The notes beneath the pieces were generated by a model. It ran no database searches and was not told the DNA's origin. It worked only from the letters and a program-made list of their open reading frames with translations. Shown here in pieces: positions 5,560 to 10,230 of a stretch of DNA of 10,230 nt (positions are counted from its first letter, which is position 1; each line of letters opens with the position of its first letter). The position numbers were made by a program, and so were the translations under genes. This DNA is from Calditrichia bacterium (GTDB lineage Bacteria; Calditrichota; Calditrichia; Calditrichales; Calditrichaceae): positions 1 through 10,230 of the forward strand of contig JALWEA010000352.1 of assembly GCA_027039465.1 (NCBI GenBank), given 5' to 3'.

Positions 5560-5597
5560 AAAATGTGAAAATTCACGGGGAACAAACCCCGCGAATT
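5560..5597 (-). terminator. Likely intrinsic terminator after sucD
   Basis: On the minus strand AATTCGCGGGG (5597-5587), loop TTTGTT, then CCCCGTGAATT (5580-5570) form an 11-bp stem that starts 36 nt after the sucD stop. The only imperfect pair is G.U in minus-strand RNA and would be A.C on plus, which favours a minus-strand function. The tail is T-rich (TTCACATTTT) but not a clean U-run, so termination may be partial. Confidence 0.5.
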
Positions 5598-5633
5598 CCA
5601 AAGCATTCTGCTTCTCATGGCCTTGAATAAATT

Positions 5634-6515
5634 TTATTTTCCCAGCACCTGAGCAACCGTTGCCCCAATATCGGCCGGGCTCTTGCAAACATGAATACCC
5701 GCTTCAGCCAAAGTTTTCATTTTTTCGGCAGCCGTGCCGTGTCCGCCGCTGATAATGGCGCCGGCATGTCCCATGCGACGTCCGGGAGGAGCGGTTTGCC
5801 CGGCAATGAAGCTCACCACCGGTTTGTCAAAGTTTTCTTTAATCCATGCGGCTGCTTCTTCTTCCGCAGTTCCGCCGATTTCACCGATCATTACCACCGC
5901 TTCGGTATTCGGGTCATCTTTAAATAACTTCAAGGCGTCAATAAATCGTGTCCCGATGACCGGGTCGCCACCGATACCGATACCTGTGGACTGCCCGATG
6001 CCGCGTTCGGTCAATTGATGCACCGCTTCGTAAGTTAACGTGCCGGAACGGCTGATAACGCCCACCGTGCCGGGTTTGTGAATGAATGCCGGCATAATGC
6101 CCATTTTACCGATACCAGGCGAAATAACACCAGGGCAATTGGGGCCGATCAAATGCATGTCTCTGTCTTTAATGGCATTGTAAACCTTGACCATATCCAA
6201 AGCAGGGATGCCTTCGGTAATACAAACCACCAACTCCAGTCCCGCATCCGCAGCTTCCAAAATGGCATCGGCCGCAAAAGGCGGCGGTACAAAAATCACC
6301 GAAGCATTGGCGCCCGTTTCTTTTACGGCCTGTTCAACCGTGTTAAAAACAGGAACTTTGTCATCGAACATTTGCCCGCCTTTACCGGGTGTAACACCGG
6401 CCACAACGGGCGCTTTGGTATTGTATTCCATCATTTGTCGGGCATGGAACGAACCTTCCGATCCTGTAATTCCCTGCACCAAAATACGCGTTTTTTCAGT
6501 GAGCAGAATACTCAT
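5634..6515 (-). CDS. sucD: Succinyl-CoA synthetase (ligase) subunit alpha
   Basis: SucD forms with SucC the TCA-cycle enzyme that converts succinyl-CoA plus NDP and phosphate to succinate, CoA and NTP. The 293-aa protein has the usual length. The N-terminal CoA-binding Rossmann domain shows VQGITGSEGSFHARQM (13-28) and VTPGKGG (41-47). The ligase domain contains IGPNCPGVISP (123-133), GTVGVISRSGTLTYE (149-163), VVMIGEIGGTAEEEAA (207-222), and the phosphohistidine loop GRRMGHAGAIISGG, with the active-site His at 250. ATG 6515 is preceded by GGAG at 8 nt. It follows sucC after 114 bp and ends 36 bp before a terminator-like hairpin. All catalytic residues I can check are intact. Confidence 0.98.
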   Translation of the reverse strand: MSILLTEKTRILVQGITGSEGSFHARQMMEYNTKAPVVAGVTPGKGGQMFDDKVPVFNTVEQAVKETGANASVIFVPPPFAADAILEAADAGLELVVCITEGIPALDMVKVYNAIKDRDMHLIGPNCPGVISPGIGKMGIMPAFIHKPGTVGVISRSGTLTYEAVHQLTERGIGQSTGIGIGGDPVIGTRFIDALKLFKDDPNTEAVVMIGEIGGTAEEEAAAWIKENFDKPVVSFIAGQTAPPGRRMGHAGAIISGGHGTAAEKMKTLAEAGIHVCKSPADIGATVAQVLGK

Positions 6516-6554
6516 TCTATCATCTCCAGTATTTAAAAGTTTTTCGATTCTATT

Positions 6555-6632
6555 GATTAATAGTTAATAGTTAAGAGTTAAGGGTTAAGAATAACCAACG
6601 CCCTACGTCTTACGCCAATGTACTCTTAACTA
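6555..6632. repeat. Heptamer tandem repeat and inverted repeat in the sucC-sucD gap
   Basis: Five consecutive 7-nt units with the pattern (A/G)(G/A)TTAA(T/G) run from 6555 to 6589 (GATTAAT, AGTTAAT, AGTTAAG, AGTTAAG, GGTTAAG). Within them TAGTTAAGAGT (6568-6578) is perfectly inverted as ACTCTTAACTA at 6622-6632, and this second copy contains the sucC stop codon. A nested GGTTA/TAACC hairpin lies at 6583-6596. In the sucCD mRNA this would form an 11-bp stem between the two genes. GTTAAK-type heptamers look like a dispersed intergenic repeat family, but I can show only this copy. Confidence 0.65.
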
Positions 6633-7793
6633 ATTTTTCAAAACTTCAACCGCTTTTTGGGCGGCATCAGCCAAAGAAGTGGCTACGGTAAATTCCAGAT
6701 CCGATTTTTCCAGCATTTCGGCGGCCTCTTCGGCATTGGTTCCGGCCAGACGAATGACCAACGGCACGTTCACATCAATGGATTGCACCGCTTCAATAAC
6801 ACCCTGAGCCACGCGATCGCAACGAACAATACCGCCGAAAATATTGATCAGAATTGCTTTCACATTGGGATCTTTTAGAATGATTTTAAATCCGTTGCGC
6901 ACAGTTTCCACGTTGGCGCTACCGCCGACATCCAAAAAGTTTGCAGGCTCACCGCCGGCCAATTTGATGATATCCATGGTGGCCATGGCCAAACCGGCAC
7001 CGTTCACCATACACCCCACGTTGCCATCCAATTTGATGTAGTTCAAATGATATTTGGATGCTTCCACTTCCAGCGGTTCTTCTTCATCCAAATCGCGCAA
7101 TTCCAAAAGTTCGGGATGGCGGTACAAGGCGCTGTCATCGAAATTGATTTTGGCATCCAAAGCCAGTACATCGCCCTGCTTGGTAACCACCAACGGATTG
7201 ATTTCGGCCAGGGAAGCATCTTTGGCCATAAAGGCATTGTACAAGGCCATCATAAATTTGACGGCATTATTGACCTGCTTGCCGCTCAGGCCCAAACCAA
7301 AGGCCAACTTGCGCGCCTGATAGGCTTGCAATCCCAAAGCGGGATCGATCCATTCTTTCAGGATTTTTTCCGGTGTTTCGGCGGCAACTTTTTCGATTTC
7401 CACCCCGCCTTCGGTACTAGCCATCATCACCAGTTCCGACTTTGCCCGATCAAGCACCACACCGAGGTACAGTTCACGATCGATATCAACGCCCTGTTCG
7501 ATCAGAACTTTTTTTACGATCTTGCCTTCGGGACCGGTTTGATGGGTTACTAATTTCATGCCGATCATCTGCTCGGCCAGTTGTCGAACTTCGTCCAACG
7601 ATTTGGCCAATTTTACGCCACCGCCTTTACCACGGCCGCCGGCGTGAATCTGCGCCTTAACAACGGCAATGGAAGTTGGCAGTTTTTTGGCCGCTTCAAC
7701 CGCTTCTTCAGGCGTAAAAGCAACATAGCCTTCCGGAACGGGAACGTTAAATTCTCTTAGAATTTGTTTGGCTTGATACTCATGAATCTTCAT
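6630..7793 (-). CDS. sucC: Succinyl-CoA synthetase (ligase) subunit beta
   Basis: SucC is the nucleotide- and succinate-binding subunit of succinyl-CoA synthetase in the TCA cycle. The 387-aa protein has the standard length and the start MKIHEYQAKQIL typical of the family. It has an ATP-grasp domain with VVKAQIHAGGRGKGGGVK (44-61), the metal/nucleotide-binding AEINPLVV (196-203) and ALDAKINFDD (211-220). The C-terminal ligase domain contains DGNVGCMVNGAGLAMATMD (256-274) and INIFGGIVRCD (316-326). ATG 7793 has AGGAG 7 nt upstream. SucD follows after 114 bp on the same strand, so the two are presumably co-transcribed, with a heptamer repeat between them. The gap upstream of sucC (7794-8057) must hold its promoter. 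I see the twin hairpins there but no promoter I would commit to. Confidence 0.98.
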   Translation of the reverse strand: MKIHEYQAKQILREFNVPVPEGYVAFTPEEAVEAAKKLPTSIAVVKAQIHAGGRGKGGGVKLAKSLDEVRQLAEQMIGMKLVTHQTGPEGKIVKKVLIEQGVDIDRELYLGVVLDRAKSELVMMASTEGGVEIEKVAAETPEKILKEWIDPALGLQAYQARKLAFGLGLSGKQVNNAVKFMMALYNAFMAKDASLAEINPLVVTKQGDVLALDAKINFDDSALYRHPELLELRDLDEEEPLEVEASKYHLNYIKLDGNVGCMVNGAGLAMATMDIIKLAGGEPANFLDVGGSANVETVRNGFKIILKDPNVKAILINIFGGIVRCDRVAQGVIEAVQSIDVNVPLVIRLAGTNAEEAAEMLEKSDLEFTVATSLADAAQKAVEVLKN

Positions 7794-7958
7794 TCGATAC
7801 TCCTATAAAAAACCTTGTTCACTATGGTTTCAACTGAGAAATGGTAATATAATGATTTATTCGAATCATGTAAACCAAATTCGATGGTATTCGGGCATAA
7901 AAACGGGAAAATATGGGTAAAGAAAATCATTTATAATGGAAGGAATCCGTTTGCCTGG

Positions 7959-8023
7959 CATCTGACTGATTGCTATCAGTCAGATGACGCACGTTTTTGG
8001 ACTGATAGCAATCAGTCCAAAAA
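7959..8023. repeat. Twin perfect hairpins with complementary loops
   Basis: Hairpin 1 is CATCTGACTGAT, loop TGCT, ATCAGTCAGATG (7959-7986, 12-bp perfect stem). Hairpin 2 is TTTTTGGACTGAT, loop AGCA, ATCAGTCCAAAAA (7994-8023, 13-bp perfect stem). The 18-nt cores GACTGATTGCTATCAGTC and GACTGATAGCAATCAGTC are exact reverse complements, so the two loops could pair with each other. They lie between the beta-barrel gene (stop 35 nt away) and sucC. No classical U-run follows on minus. It could be a BIME/REP-like pair, a transcript-end structure, or a small palindromic mobile repeat. Confidence 0.75.
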
Positions 8024-8057
8024 TTTTGAACCTTATTTTATCTTGCTCAAACAAAGC

Positions 8058-9215
8058 CTATTCCATTTGCCATTGCATGCCAAATAATATCTGACTGCGT
8101 TCGATTTGCCTGGCCTTATCATTGATCTTTTTAATGAAAAAGATATTGCTTAAAGCGCTAACGGAAATTGTTAAGCCGGATATTAATCGATATTTGGTTC
8201 CGACCGTCAGAAAGGGCGTATCTTCCAATCCGTTTTTTGTCTCCGGAAATCGACCGCCGGTAAAAGCGCCCAAACGCACTTGCCAACGTTCCGCCGCTTT
8301 AACGCTTGCCCCAAACGCCATGTGCAAGCGATTGGGATAGTAACTTGCAATTTTTTGCCATTCCTGATACTCCACTTTAAACATCACATCCAAAAAATCG
8401 GCTGGTTTTAGATGAAAACCAAAATCAAGGAACCAGGGTAAACGGAACGGTCTCTTTGATTCTTTGGAAATATATACAATACTATCGGCATTATTAATTA
8501 AAGGCGCGCTCAGTTTAAATTTGTAAGTAAGCGGTTCAAAATAACGGTAGGCCAAAGCAAATTGAATCCGATCGTTCATCTCATAATTCAGGCCAAAATT
8601 TAATGTGTAACTATAGGCGGGGTCGGAAATTATTTTTCCATATCCCATTCTGCCTGAAAAATAAAAGCGTGCCAAGCCTACTTGCGCTCCGAGGCTTAAT
8701 CGTGAAAATATTTGCCGATTAACTCCGACAAAAAAGTTTTGGATATTTTGATCCTCGGTATTGGATATAAATTCTCCGGTTCCTTCCGGATGTTCCACCG
8801 TAGCAATTTGCATCCTGAATTTCTGTTTAAAATGGTAGATGTTTTGATAACCTAAAAACAAAGTAACCCGGTTAAATTGACGAGCCAATAACAAATGCGA
8901 CGGCAGGAGCCAGAGGCTACCCATCTTCACTTCCAAATTTTGATCAAGAAAAAAGCGCTTTTCAAATTGCCGAACCCCGCCTAATAAAAAAGTGTATTTC
9001 GTTCGTGCTTTCCATGCCGGATTGTAAAACAAAACTTCAGCGTTATTCGCATCCGCAATACCCGCTCCCCCGCCGGCCCAATAATCGACGCCCGTAGGCA
9101 CAAATCCGTTATCATAAATCATAATGGGCCCTTGCACACGATCCCTGTCCCCGGCATAAAGCAAACCGAATGCAAACAGAACAAGTAGAATCAGGAGATT
9201 GTTAAAACGCATCAT
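8058..9215 (-). CDS. PorV/FadL-like outer-membrane beta-barrel protein
   Basis: This 385-aa protein begins with a clear signal peptide (hydrophobic LLILLVLFAFGLLYA, about residues 7-21, cleavage probable before GDRDR). Just after it is GGGAGIADANNAEVLFYNPAWKA (48-70), a motif of the PorV / UPF0164 / FadL-type outer-membrane families (GxG.A..D......NPA). The rest alternates short aromatic-rich beta segments (for example RVTLFLGYQNIYHFKQKF, FALAYRYFEPLTYKFKL and MFKVEYQEWQKIASYYP) and ends in an outer-membrane-like aromatic strand QILFGMQWQME. GGGGAG 5 nt before ATG 9215 supports the start; a second ATG follows immediately. In Bacteroidota, PorV serves type IX secretion and FadL relatives import hydrophobic compounds. 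Nothing here fixes the substrate, and no other type IX genes are in the window. Family placement is fairly secure, function is not. Confidence 0.75.
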   Translation of the reverse strand: MMRFNNLLILLVLFAFGLLYAGDRDRVQGPIMIYDNGFVPTGVDYWAGGGAGIADANNAEVLFYNPAWKARTKYTFLLGGVRQFEKRFFLDQNLEVKMGSLWLLPSHLLLARQFNRVTLFLGYQNIYHFKQKFRMQIATVEHPEGTGEFISNTEDQNIQNFFVGVNRQIFSRLSLGAQVGLARFYFSGRMGYGKIISDPAYSYTLNFGLNYEMNDRIQFALAYRYFEPLTYKFKLSAPLINNADSIVYISKESKRPFRLPWFLDFGFHLKPADFLDVMFKVEYQEWQKIASYYPNRLHMAFGASVKAAERWQVRLGAFTGGRFPETKNGLEDTPFLTVGTKYRLISGLTISVSALSNIFFIKKINDKARQIERSQILFGMQWQME

Positions 9216-9428
9216 GGTGCTCCCCTATCTAAAAATACACGCATGGTTTTAAAATAAAACAAGAATTATTCCAATTTAAAAAGAATTGTTTTTAAGCCCA
9301 AATGCCGCTTGTTGTAAGCATTAAATTTTGGACAAAAAAAATTTTACTGAATTTTCACGAAAAATTTACCGATTGAATGAAAAATATTCATAGCAATCAA
9401 GATAATAACTACGCCGGACTGCCACCGC

Positions 9429-9480
9429 CCCGATAAATCGGGATTTACTACGATGTCAGGAACTATGGCTGGCACCATAG
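9429..9480. other. Non-coding stretch with two small hairpins
   Basis: The gap 9216-9673 has no convincing gene. It holds CCCGAT/ATCGGG (9429-9442, 6-bp stem, 2-nt loop) and CTATGG/CCATAG (9463-9480, 6-bp stem, 6-nt loop) about 20 nt apart. The part next to the barrel gene (about 9236-9400) is AT-rich and probably contains its promoter, though no clear -35/-10 pair stands out. The middle (9410-9600) is of higher GC and looks like an old decayed element, which I cannot identify. Confidence 0.35.
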
Positions 9481-9673
9481 ATTATTAAGACAGCGACATG
9501 AATTAATTGGGAATTAGGAACTTGAAACTGGTGTGGCAATCTTGTCGAATAACGGACGCACCAGCCACCTGCAAAAAATAGTAGCAAACCGACACTGCAA
9601 CGCCAGCCAGGCATTAATTTCCTTTTTTAATATTCCGTGGCGAATCCCTGATCACCTATTAAAATAAAAAAAC

Positions 9674-9709
9674 ATCCGCGCCAATCCGCCCAATCCGTAA
9701 AATCCGCGT
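9674..9709. repeat. Nine-base CGGATTNNN tandem repeat
   Basis: On the minus strand, units GCGGATTTT, ACGGATTGG, GCGGATTGG and CGCGGAT follow each other from 9709 down to 9674, a period of about 9 nt around CGGATT. The array ends directly against the stop codon of the membrane-protein gene (TAG 9711-9713). GCGGATT-rich arrays of this sort occur as dispersed intergenic repeats in several bacterial groups (general recollection). Only one copy is visible here. Confidence 0.6.
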
Positions 9710-9710
9710 T

Positions 9711-10230
9711 CTATTCCTTCCTCCGAAAATACGCTGTCAAAAACGTCCCCAACCCCAAAACGTAGGCTAAAATAAACAACCACCACGGGTAATAATCGGG
9801 AACCTGCCCGTGAACAACCGGCCCGGTCTGCCAAAAGAAGGTTATCAAAATAAGCAAAGCGGCAACAATCTCAATCAGCCAAACGTTTTTACTAAATGCC
9901 GCCCCGTCAAACTTGGACGGATTCTTGAGCATGAGCAAGGCCACCAAAATAAATCCCACACTCACCAACGCAGGCGCCAACCACGGCCCGATCCACGGCG
10001 CCGGAATCAAAAACAAAATATCCCATTCCGTCAAGGATGACGGCCAGTTGAGCAATACCTTAAGCCAGAAATAATAAAACAAATCCCAAACGCCAAACAA
10101 AAACAAAAAAGCCACAAAACGCACGCGGAAACGGGCATTCAGCAAAGAGGCGACAAACCAAAGCATAATCAAAGTGGCCAATTCACGACCAAGCTCAACG
10201 ACGGCCACATTTGTGGGAATGATTTTTAAA
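9711..10230 (-). CDS. Polytopic membrane protein of unknown function (5' end outside the window)
   Basis: The frame ends at TAG 9711-9713 and is open all the way to the right edge. GTG 10208 is the first possible start inside the window, but the upstream codons also read sensibly (LKIIPTN, then VAVVELGREL), so the true start is probably beyond 10230. At least five hydrophobic segments are visible in the 165 residues after the GTG, at about 9-25, 27-53, 72-95, 111-130 and 139-159. Short loops include the conserved-looking FGVWDLFYYFWLK, WDILFLIPAPWIGPW and PDYYPWWLF. The protein ends with a basic tail (RRKE), typical of a cytoplasmic C-terminus. I do not recognise a named family. It is co-oriented with the beta-barrel gene but separated from it by about 500 bp, so no operon is implied. 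Confidence 0.65.
   Translation of the reverse strand, partial: LKIIPTNVAVVELGRELATLIMLWFVASLLNARFRVRFVAFLFLFGVWDLFYYFWLKVLLNWPSSLTEWDILFLIPAPWIGPWLAPALVSVGFILVALLMLKNPSKFDGAAFSKNVWLIEIVAALLILITFFWQTGPVVHGQVPDYYPWWLFILAYVLGLGTFLTAYFRRKE

Noticed and set aside
7047..7553. Plus-strand 168-codon frame inside sucC
   Set aside because: It is the antisense shadow of a highly conserved coding region.
7994..8023. Hairpin 2 as an ordinary intrinsic terminator for the beta-barrel gene
   Set aside because: The T and A tracts are part of the stem itself and no free U-run follows on minus; the pairing with hairpin 1 suggests another explanation.

Overview
The window reads as a chromosomal junction between an AT-rich accessory block (about positions 1-3690) and a core metabolic block with clearly higher GC (about 3690-10230). 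Every gene I can support lies on the minus strand, except the tail of a transposase at the left edge. The core genes, a PorV/FadL-like outer-membrane protein and the short tandem repeats between genes suggest a Gram-negative bacterium of the FCB type (Bacteroidota, Calditrichota, Ignavibacteria or KSB1-like). No rRNA or other phylogenetic marker is present, so this is inference.

Accessory block, left to right. The C-terminal 33 codons and right end of an ISL3-like insertion sequence (1-128) are followed by three copies of TATCGGACAT. Next comes a minus-strand AlbA_2/GHKL ATPase-like regulator (254-1573). A long, strongly palindromic site (1666-1797) separates it from a two-gene operon. The first gene of that operon is a 150-aa protein with RNase H/RuvC-like features (2809-3261). 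The second is a Hanks-type Ser/Thr protein kinase (1805-2812), coupled to it by an ATGA stop/start overlap. The 10-mer GCCCTACAAC lies just before the first gene and reappears inverted after the second gene, at the edge of the palindrome. This is how an integron gene cassette with its attC site is built, so I interpret 1670-3286 as a roughly 1.6-kb cassette or cassette-like mobile unit. Its cargo, a kinase plus a small RNase H-fold-like protein, is the best candidate here for an undescribed system; a defence role is plausible but unproven. Upstream of the cassette is a DUF2283-like gene broken by an in-frame stop.

Core block, in transcription order (high to low coordinates). It begins with a 5'-truncated membrane protein of unknown function (9711-10230) and a PorV/FadL-like outer-membrane beta-barrel (8058-9215). 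These are followed by sucC and sucD (succinyl-CoA synthetase beta and alpha), ndk (nucleoside diphosphate kinase) and a 3-hydroxyacyl-CoA dehydrogenase. SucCD makes a nucleoside triphosphate from succinyl-CoA in the TCA cycle, Ndk equilibrates GTP and ATP pools, and the dehydrogenase belongs to beta-oxidation or butanoate metabolism, so the set fits central carbon and energy metabolism. The genes are spaced 114-349 bp apart, and the gaps hold hairpins and tandem repeats, so they are a co-oriented cluster rather than one tight operon.

No tRNA, rRNA, CRISPR array, integrase gene or replication origin was recognised.
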